Of a stretch of DNA of 64,000 nucleotides, positions 1-8,520 are shown in pieces. The notes under the pieces are model-generated. The model made no database searches. It was not told the origin of the DNA and saw only the letters and a program-made list of their open reading frames with translations. Every line of letters starts with the position of its first letter. Within the stretch, counting starts at the first letter, position 1. Made by a program: the position numbers and the translations under genes. Source of the stretch: Burkholderiales bacterium (lineage in GTDB: Bacteria > Pseudomonadota > Gammaproteobacteria > Burkholderiales > JAEUOS01); NCBI GenBank assembly GCA_016790635.1, contig JAEUOR010000054.1, positions 1 through 64,000 on the forward strand, read 5' to 3'.

Positions 1-303
1 TCCGGCGCGGTCGAATTCGACGACCGCGAAGGACCGGTGCGCGAGCGCATGGTGGCGGTCAACCGCGGCTGGCAGGGCGAGATGAAGATCGCGGCCGCGC
101 AGGCAATCGCGGTCGGCCACCTGCGCGAAGACTGCGACCCCGAACAACTCGTATTCGAGCTCTACGGTGTCATGCTCGCGTTGCATCATGACGCTCGGCT
201 GCTGCGCGATGCGCGCGCAGTCGCGCGCGCGCGCGCGGCGTTTCGCCGCCTCATCGCCGACTATGCCCATCCGGCGCATGGTTCGGACCGTATCGCTGCC
301 TAG
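1..303 (+). CDS. TetR-family transcriptional regulator, C-terminal part (truncated by window edge)
   Basis: Frame 1 is open from the first base to a TAG at 301-303. It gives about 100 residues ending in a helical segment (REDCDPEQLVFELYGVMLAL, then a run of Arg/Ala). This resembles the ligand-binding C-terminal half of TetR-type repressors, where a conserved stretch around DPEQLVFELYG is common. The DNA-binding N-terminus lies outside the window. It sits 38 bp upstream of, and on the same strand as, a fatty-acid beta-oxidation operon. That is the usual place for an acyl-CoA-responsive TetR regulator, so it may control these genes. The family call rests on the C-terminal half only. Confidence 0.6.
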   Translation, partial: SGAVEFDDREGPVRERMVAVNRGWQGEMKIAAAQAIAVGHLREDCDPEQLVFELYGVMLALHHDARLLRDARAVARARAAFRRLIADYAHPAHGSDRIAA

Positions 304-341
304 GGCGCAATCGCCCCTCACAACCCCACCGAGACCCTGCC

Positions 342-2129
342 ATGGCCCAGTACACCGCACCCTTGCGCGACATGCAGTTCGTCATGCACGAACTCCTGGA
401 TGTCACGTCCACCTACAAGGACATGCCCGCGCATGCCGAAACCTCGCGCGACACCATCGACCAGGTGCTGGAAGAGGCCGGCAAGTTCTGCGCCGAGGTG
501 CTCTTTCCTACCAACCAGGTCGGCGACCGCGAAGGCTGCAAGCTCGACCCGGCCACGCATGAGGTGAAGACGCCAACCGGTTTCAAGGAGGCCTACGCCA
601 AGTTCGTCGAAGGCGGCTGGCCGGCGCTGTCCTGCGACCCGCAGTATGGCGGCCAGGGCCTGCCGCACGTGGTGCAGACCGCATTCCAGGACATGATGAA
701 TTCGGCCAACCAGGCCTGGGCCATGTATCCGGGGCTCTCGCACGGCGCCTACAACGCGCTGCACCGCCACGGCACCGAGGCGCAGAAGTCGCTGGTCCTG
801 CCCAAGCTGGTCTCGGGCGAGTGGACCGGCACCATGTGCCTGACCGAGCCGCACTGCGGCACCGACCTGGGCCTCCTGCGCTCGAAGGCGGAGCCGGTCG
901 GCGATGGCACCTACCGCATCACCGGCGGCAAGATCTTCATCTCCTCCGGCGAACACGACCTCGCCGCCAACATCGTGCACCTGGTGCTGGCGCGCCTGCC
1001 CGATGCGCCGGCCGGCACGCGCGGCATTTCGCTCTTCCTGGTGCCCAAGTTCCTCTACAACGCCGATGGCTCTCTGGGCGCACGCAATGCGATCACCTGC
1101 GGGGCGATCGAGCACAAGATGGGCATCCACGGCAACTCGACCTGCCAGATGAACCTGGACGGCGCCATCGGCACCCTGGTCGGCGAACCCAACAAGGGCT
1201 TGAACGCGATGTTCGTCATGATGAACGGCGCGCGTCTCGGCGTGGGCATGCAGTCCCTCGGGCTCATGGAAGTGGCCTACCAATCCTCGGCCGCCTATGC
1301 GCGCGACCGCCTGCAGATGCGCTCGCTCTCCGGGCCCAAGGCGCCGGACAAGCCGGCCGACCCGATCATCGTCCACCCGGATGTGCGGCGCATGCTCTTC
1401 ACGCAGCGCGCCTATCTCGAGGGTTCGCGCGCCTTCGCGTACTGGATCTCGCTGCAGGCCGACATCGCCCACTACGCCGAGGATGAGGACGAGCGCAAGG
1501 AAGCCGAGGACATGCTCGCGCTGCTCACCCCCATCATCAAGGCCTTCATCACCGACGCCGGCTTCGAGTGCACCAACCTTGGCCTGCAGGTCTTCGGCGG
1601 GCACGGCTTCATCTCCGAGTGGGGCATGGAGCAATTCGTGCGCGACGCGCGCATCAACATGATCTACGAGGGCACCAACGGCATCCAGTCGCTGGACCTG
1701 CTCGGGCGCAAGGTGCTGGGCGACGGCGGCGCGAAGCTCAAGAAGTTCGGCCAGATGATCGAGCAGTTCGCCGGCGAACACGCGGCCAATCCGGCGATGA
1801 AGGAGTTCCTGGAACCGCTGGAGGACATCGGCGGCAAGGTGACCGATGCTTCGATGTTCGTCGGCATGGCCGGCATGAAAAATCCGGACGAAGTCGGCGC
1901 CGCATCGGTCGACTACCTGCGCCTGGTCGGGCACATGGTCTACGCCTACTTCTGGTCGCGCATGGCGCAGGTGGCGTTGCCCAAGGCCGAGTCCGACCCG
2001 TTCTACAAGGCCAAGGTCGCGACCGCGCGTTTCTATTTCCAGCGTTTGCTGCCGGAGGCCGAGATGCTGGCCAAGCGCATCAAGGCCGGTTCCAAGGGGC
2101 TGCTTTCCCTCGAGGCCGAAGCGTTTTAG
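342..2129 (+). CDS. Acyl-CoA dehydrogenase with extra C-terminal domain
   Basis: A 595-residue FAD flavoprotein predicted to introduce the alpha-beta double bond into acyl-CoA thioesters, the first step of beta-oxidation. Order: N-terminal helical domain (about 40-155), beta-barrel middle domain with MCLTEPHCGTDLG (about 165-275), C-terminal four-helix domain with MIYEGTNGIQ around residue 442 (E443 is the expected catalytic base), and an extra helical C-terminal domain to residue 590. At about 600 residues it belongs to the long subclass that includes DmdC-like and other enzymes annotated as having an acyl-CoA dehydrogenase C-terminal domain, not the 380-residue short-chain type. It is the first gene of a co-directional run with FadN-like, thiolase and thioesterase genes. 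Substrate chain length cannot be read from the sequence. Confidence 0.93.
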   Translation: MAQYTAPLRDMQFVMHELLDVTSTYKDMPAHAETSRDTIDQVLEEAGKFCAEVLFPTNQVGDREGCKLDPATHEVKTPTGFKEAYAKFVEGGWPALSCDPQYGGQGLPHVVQTAFQDMMNSANQAWAMYPGLSHGAYNALHRHGTEAQKSLVLPKLVSGEWTGTMCLTEPHCGTDLGLLRSKAEPVGDGTYRITGGKIFISSGEHDLAANIVHLVLARLPDAPAGTRGISLFLVPKFLYNADGSLGARNAITCGAIEHKMGIHGNSTCQMNLDGAIGTLVGEPNKGLNAMFVMMNGARLGVGMQSLGLMEVAYQSSAAYARDRLQMRSLSGPKAPDKPADPIIVHPDVRRMLFTQRAYLEGSRAFAYWISLQADIAHYAEDEDERKEAEDMLALLTPIIKAFITDAGFECTNLGLQVFGGHGFISEWGMEQFVRDARINMIYEGTNGIQSLDLLGRKVLGDGGAKLKKFGQMIEQFAGEHAANPAMKEFLEPLEDIGGKVTDASMFVGMAGMKNPDEVGAASVDYLRLVGHMVYAYFWSRMAQVALPKAESDPFYKAKVATARFYFQRLLPEAEMLAKRIKAGSKGLLSLEAEAF

Positions 2130-2133
2130 GGAG

Positions 2134-2207
2134 CGCTCGAAAGTGGACACCTACTTTCGAGCGGTTTGATTAGCGTCGAATCGCCGGCGGAGCCGGACGA
2201 TTCGACG
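2134..2207 (+). other. Two tandem strong hairpins between the dehydrogenase and fadN-like genes
   Basis: Hairpin 1 pairs CGCTCGAAAGT (2134-2144) with ACTTTCGAGCG (2153-2163), 11 perfect pairs around an 8-base loop. Hairpin 2 pairs CGTCGAATCG (2174-2183) with CGATTCGACG (2198-2207), and an inner CCGGC/GCCGG pair extends it with a one-base bulge. Neither is followed by a clear T-run, and the next gene starts 22 bp on. They look more like an RNA-processing, stability or attenuation element inside the operon than a strong terminator. Confidence 0.6.
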
Positions 2208-2229
2208 AGGAAAATTCAAGGAAAAGTCG

Positions 2230-4626
2230 ATGAGCAACTATCACGTTCGGAAGGTCGCGGTTCTCGGGGCCGGTGTCATGGGAGCGCAGATCGCGGCGCA
2301 CCTCACCAATGCGCGGGTGCCGGCGGTGCTGTTCGACCTGCCGGCCAAGGAAGGGCCGAAGAACGGGATCGTTCTAAAGGCCATCGAGGCGCTGAAGAAG
2401 CAGAACCCGGCGCCACTGGGCGTGCCGGCGCTGGGCGACCTGATCGAGGCGGCCAACTACGACGACGACCTGGCGAAGCTTGCCGAGTGCGACCTCATCA
2501 TCGAGGCCATCGCCGAGCGCATCGAATGGAAGCACGACCTGTATCGCAAAATCGCGCCGCATGTCGCCGCGGGCGCGACGCTGGCTTCCAACACCTCGGG
2601 CATCCCGATCGGCAAGCTGGCCGAGGCGCTGCCCGCGGAACTGAAGACGCGCTTTTGCGGCGTGCACTTCTTCAACCCGCCGCGCTACATGCACTTGGTC
2701 GAGCTGATCGCGATCCCGCAGACGGCGCCCTCCATCATGGACAACCTGGAGGGCTTCCTCACCTCCACGCTGGGCAAGGGTGTCCTGCGCGCCAACGACA
2801 CACCCAACTTCATCGCCAACCGGGTCGGCACCGCGGGCATGGCGATGACGCTCTACAACGCCGAGCGCCTCGGGCTCACCTTCGACGTGGTCGATGACCT
2901 GACCGGCGCCAAGATCGGCCGCGCCAAGTCGGCCACTTTCGGCACCGCCGACGTCGTGGGCTTGGACACCATGGCCAACGTGATCAACACGTTGAAAAAC
3001 ACCCTGCAGGCCGACCCCTGGCACAAGTACTTCGATCATCCGGCCTGGCTCAAGACCCTGCTTGAAAAAGGCGCGCTGGGGCGCAAGACCAAGGGCGGTG
3101 TCTTCAAAAAGGTCGGCAAGGACATATTGATGTTCGACCCCAAGACCGGCGAGTACGTGCCGGGCAAGGCCAAGGCGGCGGTCGAGGTCGACAAGATCCT
3201 GAAGAAAAAGGACCTGAGCGAACGACTCAAACTCCTGCGCGAATCGGCGCACCCGCAGGCGCAGTTCCTGTGGGGCATGTACCGCGACTCGTTCCATTAC
3301 ATCGCCGTGCACTTGGCCGAGATCGCCGACACCGCGCGCGACGTCGACTTCGCGATGCGCTGGGGCTTCGCCAACAAGATGGGCCCCTTCGAACTGTGGC
3401 AATCGGCCGGCTGGGCCGAGGTGGCGGGCTGGATCCGCGACGACATCGCCGCGGGCAAGACGCTCACCAACGTGCCGCTGCCGGGTTGGGTGTTCGATCT
3501 CAAGTCCGGCGTGCACACTTCTGAAGGCTCGTGGTCGGCCAAGGAAAACCGCTTCAAGCCGCCCTCATCTCACCCTGTCTACGCGCGCCAGGCCTTCCGC
3601 GCCTCCGTCCTGGGCAGCAACGCGGCGTCGGCCGCGACCGGCGGCACCACCGTCTTCGAGGACGAAGGCGTGCGCCTGTGGCACTTAAGCGACGGCGTCC
3701 TGATCGTCTCGTTCAAGTCCAAGCTCAACGTGCTGGGGCCGTTGCAGATCGGCGGGCTGCACCGCGCCCTGGACATCGCCGCCAGCGACTTCCAGGCCGT
3801 GGTCATCTACCAGAGCGGCGCGACCGAAGGCGGCGCGTTCTCGGCCGGCGCCGACCTGCAATCCATGCAGCCCATGATCCAGGAGCACGGCCTTGCGATC
3901 GTCGAGCCGGAGATCAGGAAGCTGCAGTCGGCCTTCATGCGCATGAAGTACTCGCCGGTGCCGGTGGTGGCGGCGGTGGCCGGGCTCGCGCTCGGTGGCG
4001 GCAACGAACTGCAGATGCACGCCGCCAAACGCGTCGCGGCACTGGAGAGCTACATCGGCCTGGTGGAGGTCGGCGTGGGCCTGATCCCGGCCGGCGGCGG
4101 CTTGAAGGAAGCAGCGCTGCAGGGCGCGCTGGCGGCGCAGGCCGCGGGTTCGACCAATTACCTGGACTTCATCAAGGGCCGCTTCCAGACCATCGCGACG
4201 GCGGGCGTGGCGCGCAGCGCCATCGAAGCGCGCGCGATGGGCTATCTGCAGCCGAACGACACCATCGTCTTCAACCTGTATGAACTGCTGCACGTGGCGC
4301 GCAAGGAAGCGCTCGCGCTGGCAGAGGCGGGCTACCGTGCGCCGCTTGCGGCCAAGTTCCCGGTCGCCGGGCGCGCCGGCATCGCCACCATCAAGGCATC
4401 GCTGGTGGGCATGCGTGACGGCGGCTTCATCAGCGAATACGACATGCTGCTGGGCGAACGCGTCGCCACCGCGGTCTGCGGCGGCGACATCGAGGCCGGC
4501 AGCCTGGTCGATGAAGAGTGGATCCTTCGCATCGAGCGCCAGGGATTCATGGCCTCACTCGAAGACGAGCGCACCCAGGAACGCATCTACGCGATGCTGA
4601 CCACCGGCAAGCCCTTGCGCAACTGA
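2230..4626 (+). CDS. 3-hydroxyacyl-CoA dehydrogenase / enoyl-CoA hydratase, FadN-type
   Basis: A 798-residue bifunctional beta-oxidation enzyme. The N-terminal NAD-binding domain has G13-x-G15-x2-G18 (VLGAGVMG), followed by the HCDH signature VHFFNPPRYMHLVEL near residue 145 and a C-terminal HCDH domain to about residue 440. A crotonase domain follows (about 480-690; GGGNELQMHAA and GVGLIPAGGGLKEA). The order dehydrogenase-then-hydratase and the length match FadN of Bacillus and its proteobacterial relatives. E. coli FadB has the opposite order. The start ATG follows GAGGAAAATTCAAGGAA. It lies between its partner dehydrogenase and thiolase, so the three form a complete beta-oxidation set. Confidence 0.93.
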   Translation: MSNYHVRKVAVLGAGVMGAQIAAHLTNARVPAVLFDLPAKEGPKNGIVLKAIEALKKQNPAPLGVPALGDLIEAANYDDDLAKLAECDLIIEAIAERIEWKHDLYRKIAPHVAAGATLASNTSGIPIGKLAEALPAELKTRFCGVHFFNPPRYMHLVELIAIPQTAPSIMDNLEGFLTSTLGKGVLRANDTPNFIANRVGTAGMAMTLYNAERLGLTFDVVDDLTGAKIGRAKSATFGTADVVGLDTMANVINTLKNTLQADPWHKYFDHPAWLKTLLEKGALGRKTKGGVFKKVGKDILMFDPKTGEYVPGKAKAAVEVDKILKKKDLSERLKLLRESAHPQAQFLWGMYRDSFHYIAVHLAEIADTARDVDFAMRWGFANKMGPFELWQSAGWAEVAGWIRDDIAAGKTLTNVPLPGWVFDLKSGVHTSEGSWSAKENRFKPPSSHPVYARQAFRASVLGSNAASAATGGTTVFEDEGVRLWHLSDGVLIVSFKSKLNVLGPLQIGGLHRALDIAASDFQAVVIYQSGATEGGAFSAGADLQSMQPMIQEHGLAIVEPEIRKLQSAFMRMKYSPVPVVAAVAGLALGGGNELQMHAAKRVAALESYIGLVEVGVGLIPAGGGLKEAALQGALAAQAAGSTNYLDFIKGRFQTIATAGVARSAIEARAMGYLQPNDTIVFNLYELLHVARKEALALAEAGYRAPLAAKFPVAGRAGIATIKASLVGMRDGGFISEYDMLLGERVATAVCGGDIEAGSLVDEEWILRIERQGFMASLEDERTQERIYAMLTTGKPLRN

Positions 4627-4657
4627 AGCGCCCGCCCCTTTTTCGGAGAACATCAAG

Positions 4658-5881
4658 ATGAAACAAGTCCAGGACGCCTACATCGTCGCCGCCGCGCGCA
4701 CCCCGATCGGCAAGGCACCGCGCGGCATGTTCCGCAACACCCGCCCGGATGACCTGTTGGTCACGGCGATTCGCGCCGCGATGGCGCAGGCGCCGGGCCT
4801 CGATCCGGCCGCCATCGAGGACGCCATCATCGGCTGCGCCATCCCCGAGGCGCAGCAGGGGCTCAACGTCGCGCGCATCGCCGTGCTGCTGGCGGGCCTG
4901 CCGCAGTCGGTGGGCGGGGTCACCGTCAACCGCTTCTGCGCCTCCGGGCTCACCACCATTGCGATGGCGGCCGACCGCATCCGCGTCGGCGAGGCCGACG
5001 TCATGCTGGCCGGCGGCTGCGAGTCGATGAGCATGGTGCCGATGATGGGCAACACGCCGTCGATGAACAGCCGCATCTTCGAGGACGAGAACATCGGCAT
5101 CGCCTACGGCATGGGCCTCACCGCCGAGAAAGTGGCCCAGCAGTGGAAGATTTCGCGCGAGGCGCAGGACGCCTTCTCGGTCGAATCGCATCGCCGCGCG
5201 GTGGCCGCCACCGCGGCCGGGCACTTCAAGGCCGAGATCGCGCCGGTGACCGTGACCGAGAAGACGCCCGACTTGGCCAGCGGCGAAGTCGCAACGCGAT
5301 CGAAGACCGTGGCCGTCGACGAAGGCCCGCGCGCCGACACCTCGCTCGAGGGCCTGTCCAAGCTGCGCACCGTGTTCGCGACGCCCAGGACACCCGCGGG
5401 CGAGCCGACCGGGATGGGGTCGGTCACCGCCGGCAACAGCTCGCAGACTTCCGACGGCGCCGGCGCCGTGCTGCTGGTCTCCGAGAAGGCCTTGAAACAG
5501 TTCAACCTGACGCCGCTAGCACGCTTCGTGTCGTTTGCCATCAAGGGGGTCGACCCGAAGATCATGGGCATCGGCCCGAAAGAGGCCATTCCCCTGGCAT
5601 TGCGCCACGCCGGTCTGAAGCAGGACGACATCGGCTGGATCGAGTTGAACGAAGCCTTCGCCGCGCAGGCGCTGGCGGTCATCGGCGACCTGGGGCTCAA
5701 CACGGCGGTCGTCAACCCCAACGGTGGCGCGATCGCGCTCGGCCACCCGCTGGGCGCGACCGGCGCGATGCGGGCCGCGACCGCGATCCACGGCGCCAAG
5801 CGCACCGGCGCCAAGTACAGCATGGTCAGCATGTGCGTGGGCACCGGCATGGGCGCGGCCGGCATCTTCCAGACCCTTTGA
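4658..5881 (+). CDS. fadA: Acetyl-CoA C-acyltransferase (thiolase)
   Basis: A 407-residue thiolase that cleaves 3-ketoacyl-CoA to acetyl-CoA and a shortened acyl-CoA. The three catalytic elements are visible: nucleophilic Cys94 in NRFCASGL, the GHPLGATGA histidine motif near residue 362, and Cys393 in CVGTGMGAAG. Length is normal for the family. It follows the FadN-like gene by 31 bp with an RBS-like CGGAGAA, so the two are almost certainly cotranscribed and act in sequence. The sequence cannot tell a degradative thiolase from a biosynthetic acetoacetyl-CoA thiolase. The neighbours favour the degradative role, and the symbol fadA is given on that basis. Confidence 0.92.
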   Translation: MKQVQDAYIVAAARTPIGKAPRGMFRNTRPDDLLVTAIRAAMAQAPGLDPAAIEDAIIGCAIPEAQQGLNVARIAVLLAGLPQSVGGVTVNRFCASGLTTIAMAADRIRVGEADVMLAGGCESMSMVPMMGNTPSMNSRIFEDENIGIAYGMGLTAEKVAQQWKISREAQDAFSVESHRRAVAATAAGHFKAEIAPVTVTEKTPDLASGEVATRSKTVAVDEGPRADTSLEGLSKLRTVFATPRTPAGEPTGMGSVTAGNSSQTSDGAGAVLLVSEKALKQFNLTPLARFVSFAIKGVDPKIMGIGPKEAIPLALRHAGLKQDDIGWIELNEAFAAQALAVIGDLGLNTAVVNPNGGAIALGHPLGATGAMRAATAIHGAKRTGAKYSMVSMCVGTGMGAAGIFQTL

Positions 5882-5950
5882 CGCGGCGCACGATGCGGCA
5901 TCACGCACGGCCGATGGCCGCCCGCGCATGACCTTCGAGGGACAGGAATC

Positions 5951-6382
5951 ATGGAAGCGCGCAATCCGAAGTACCGCGAATTCGTCGAGATGGGCTTCGC
6001 ACGCGCGGGTTTCTCGAGCGGAAACGGCATTCGCCTGCTCGATTGCGGACCCGGCTGGGTGATGGCCGAGGTCAAGCTCGAGGCCAGGCACATGCAGCAG
6101 ATGGGCGTCGCGCACGGGGGCCTCGTCGCCACGCTGGCCGATCACGCAGCCGGAGGCGCCGCTGCGACCCTGCTGCCTGCGGAAGAAATCGGCGTGACCG
6201 CCGAGATCAAGCTTTCCTACCTGCGCCCGGCACGCGGCGAGCGCCTCGAATGCCGGGCGGCTGTCATCAAGCCCGGGCGCGCGGTTTGCTTCGTCGAGGC
6301 GGAGGTCTTCGCCATCCAGGACGGCAAGCGCGAACTCGTCGCCAAGGCTTCGGCCACCATGGCTGTGGTGTTGATCAACTGA
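5951..6382 (+). CDS. PaaI-family hotdog thioesterase
   Basis: A 143-residue single hotdog-fold protein predicted to hydrolyse an acyl-CoA or aryl-CoA thioester. The signature region is MQQMGVAHGGLVATLADHAAGGAA (residues about 49-72), where the HGG followed by an acidic residue on the long helix is the PaaI-type active-site arrangement. The start has GAGGGACAGGA upstream. It is followed 29 bp later by a second, clearly different hotdog gene. Together they would release CoA from stalled intermediates of the adjacent beta-oxidation pathway. The substrate is unknown. Confidence 0.85.
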   Translation: MEARNPKYREFVEMGFARAGFSSGNGIRLLDCGPGWVMAEVKLEARHMQQMGVAHGGLVATLADHAAGGAAATLLPAEEIGVTAEIKLSYLRPARGERLECRAAVIKPGRAVCFVEAEVFAIQDGKRELVAKASATMAVVLIN

Positions 6383-6411
6383 ACGCACGCCGCACACAAG
6401 GCTCGACCACG

Positions 6412-6840
6412 ATGAGCGATTTCAAACCGCGCCTGAGCGCCGAACAGTTCAACACGCGCAACCTCGGGCATCTTTCGCATACCCTGGGAATTCGCTTTGT
6501 TTCGATGGACGGGGATGGCGCGCGCGCCGAACTGCCGGTGGCCACGTCGGTCATGGCGCCCAACGGCTTTCTGCACGCCGGCGCGGTCGTATCGCTGGCG
6601 GACTCGGCCTGCGGCCTGGGCTGCGTCGCGCACCTGCCGGAGGGCGCTTCAGGGTTCACGACCATCGAATTGAAGAGCAACCATCTGGGCACGGCACGCG
6701 AGGGTGTGGTGGAGGTGTTGGCCAGGCCCGTTCACCTCGGGCGCACCACCCAGGTGTGGGACGCAACGGTGACGCACCGCGAGACCGGCAAGACCATCGC
6801 GCTCTTTCGCTGCACGCAGATGATCCTGTGGCCCAAATGA
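6412..6840 (+). CDS. PaaI-family hotdog thioesterase (second copy)
   Basis: A 142-residue hotdog protein with the core NGFLHAGAVVSLADSACGLG at about residues 46-65, typical of PaaI/YbdB-like thioesterases. The chosen ATG opens MSDFKPRLSAEQF. The frame is open further upstream but overlaps the preceding gene there. Its stop overlaps the next gene's start (ATGA), so translation is coupled to the alpha/beta hydrolase. It is not a recent duplicate of the preceding thioesterase, because the two differ through most of their length. Likely role: CoA-ester hydrolysis in the same operon. Confidence 0.85.
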   Translation: MSDFKPRLSAEQFNTRNLGHLSHTLGIRFVSMDGDGARAELPVATSVMAPNGFLHAGAVVSLADSACGLGCVAHLPEGASGFTTIELKSNHLGTAREGVVEVLARPVHLGRTTQVWDATVTHRETGKTIALFRCTQMILWPK

Positions 6841-7718
6841 GCGCTCCGCAACCCCTTGCACTCATCGCCGCCGACGGCCAGAAGCTAGGCGCCCACCGCT
6901 TCGCACCTGCCGGTGAGACCAGGGCAGCGATCGTGATCGGCCCGGCCATGGGCGTGCCGGCCAGCTTCTACCATCGCTTCGCGGCTTTCCTGGCCGAGCG
7001 CGGCTATGCGGTCACGACTTTCGATTACCGCGGCATCGGCGCATCGCTTGACGCGCCCCTGCGCGGCCACCCGGCCACCCTCACCGATTGGTTCTCGCTC
7101 GACTATCCCGCGGCGATCGCCTCGGCCCGCGCCGCCCTGCACGGCGGCCCGCTCTACCTCCTCGGACACAGCCTCGGCGGGCAGATTCCCGGCCTGCTGC
7201 CGGACTTGGCCGGCATCGACGGCATGCTCTCGATCGCCACCGGCAGCGGCTATTGGCGCGAGACCGCGCCGCCGATCCGCAACAAGTATCCGCTGCTGGC
7301 CTACCTCATCGGCCCGCTGGCCATGGGCGTGGCCGGTTACTTTCCCGGCAAGCGCCTGCGCATCATCGACGACGTGCCCGCCAGCGCGATGCGCCAGTGG
7401 GTATCCTGGTGCAAGCACCGGGAGTACTGCGCCGGTATCGAGCCCGACGCCAAGGCGCGCTTTGCGCGCGCCTCGTTCCCGGTCCACACCGTGTCGTTCA
7501 CCGACGACGAATTCATGACCGAGCGCAGCACCGAAGCCATGCTCGCCCACTATGTCGCGGCACCGCGCCGCCACACGCGCGTGCTGCCCGCGCAGTGGAA
7601 CGAAAAGCGCATCGGGCATTTCGGCTTCTTTCGCAAGGAAATGGCCGCGCACTGGCCGCGTGCCGTGCAGTATCTCGACGAACTGCCCGCCACGGGCGCA
7701 TGGAGAAAAGCCGCATGA
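6837..7718 (+). CDS. Alpha/beta-fold hydrolase
   Basis: A 293-residue cytosolic alpha/beta hydrolase. The nucleophile elbow GHSLGG places Ser112 as catalytic, after the strand YLLGHS. The oxyanion strand is near GPAMGVPASFYHRFA, followed by VTTFDYRGIGAS, and the C-terminal GHFGFFR supplies the likely catalytic His. There is no signal peptide. The start is the ATG in ATGA overlapping the thioesterase stop, and the stop in turn overlaps the next ATG, so it is tightly coupled in the operon. It resembles the serine-aminopeptidase/monoglyceride-lipase-like group, but the substrate is not inferable. An ester or lactone formed in the same catabolic route is the natural guess. Confidence 0.82.
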   Translation: MSAPQPLALIAADGQKLGAHRFAPAGETRAAIVIGPAMGVPASFYHRFAAFLAERGYAVTTFDYRGIGASLDAPLRGHPATLTDWFSLDYPAAIASARAALHGGPLYLLGHSLGGQIPGLLPDLAGIDGMLSIATGSGYWRETAPPIRNKYPLLAYLIGPLAMGVAGYFPGKRLRIIDDVPASAMRQWVSWCKHREYCAGIEPDAKARFARASFPVHTVSFTDDEFMTERSTEAMLAHYVAAPRRHTRVLPAQWNEKRIGHFGFFRKEMAAHWPRAVQYLDELPATGAWRKAA

Positions 7719-8479
7719 GCATACTTGTCTCGACCCAGGACGCGATCATGACGATCGAATTCGATCGCGCCGACAAGAAGAACGCGATCACCGCCGCGAT
7801 GTACCAGACCATGGCCGACGCGCTGGCCGCGGCCGAGAAGGACAGCGCCGTGCGCGCAATCCTGATCCAGGGCAAGCCGGAGGTCTTCACCGCCGGCAAC
7901 GACCTGTCCGACTTCATGAACAATCCGCCCTCGGGCAGCAACACGCCGGTGTTCCAGTTCCTGACCAACATCTCGCATGCAAGCAAGCCGATCGTCGCAG
8001 CGGCGGCCGGGGCCGCCGTCGGTATCGGCACGACCATGCTGCTGCACTGCGACCTGGTGTACGCGGCCGAGAGCGCGAAGTTCAGCATGCCCTTCGCGTC
8101 CCTCGGATTGTGTCCGGAAGCTGCCTCCAGCCTCCTCCTGCCGGCGCTGGCGGGCTACCAGCGCGCGGCCGAGAAGCTGCTTCTGGGTGAGCCTTTCCCG
8201 GCGGCCGAGGCGCAGCAGATGGGCCTGGTCAATCGCGTGCTGCCGGTTGGCGAACTGCAGTCCTACGCGCGCGCGCGTGCGCTGGCGCTGGCGGCGCAGC
8301 CCGCCTCTTCGCTGCGCGTGACCAAGGCGCTCATGAAGGGCGTGTCGTTGGAACGCATGGAAGCGCAGATGGCGCGCGAGGGCGGGGAGTTTCGCCGCAT
8401 GCTTGGCTCTCCGGAAGCCAAGGAGGCGTTCAGCGCGTTCTTCGAGCGCCGCAAGCCGGACTTCAGCCGCTTCGCCTGA
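7715..8479 (+). CDS. Enoyl-CoA hydratase/isomerase family protein (crotonase)
   Basis: A 254-residue single-domain crotonase. It has an N-terminal FDRADKKNAIT strand-turn, FTAGNDLSDFM (oxyanion-hole A-G-N-D element near residue 66), AAAGAAVGIGTTMLLHCDL and LPALAGYQRAAEKLLLGEPF. The conventional Glu pair is not obvious around the G-I-G-T loop and FASLGLCPEAASS, so it may act as an isomerase or on an unusual substrate. Its ATG overlaps the preceding stop by 4 bp. As the last gene of the beta-oxidation operon it supplements the hydratase domain of the FadN-like enzyme. Confidence 0.85.
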   Translation: MSILVSTQDAIMTIEFDRADKKNAITAAMYQTMADALAAAEKDSAVRAILIQGKPEVFTAGNDLSDFMNNPPSGSNTPVFQFLTNISHASKPIVAAAAGAAVGIGTTMLLHCDLVYAAESAKFSMPFASLGLCPEAASSLLLPALAGYQRAAEKLLLGEPFPAAEAQQMGLVNRVLPVGELQSYARARALALAAQPASSLRVTKALMKGVSLERMEAQMAREGGEFRRMLGSPEAKEAFSAFFERRKPDFSRFA

Positions 8480-8520
8480 GCGGCGCGGCGCCGAGGCATC
8501 CCCCTGCCGGCCGCGCGCGC

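Noticed and set aside
318..2150. A 610-codon open frame on the minus strand opposite the acyl-CoA dehydrogenase
   Set aside because: It is a shadow of GC-rich codon usage. The plus-strand product has a complete, well-recognised domain set while the minus-strand translation has none.
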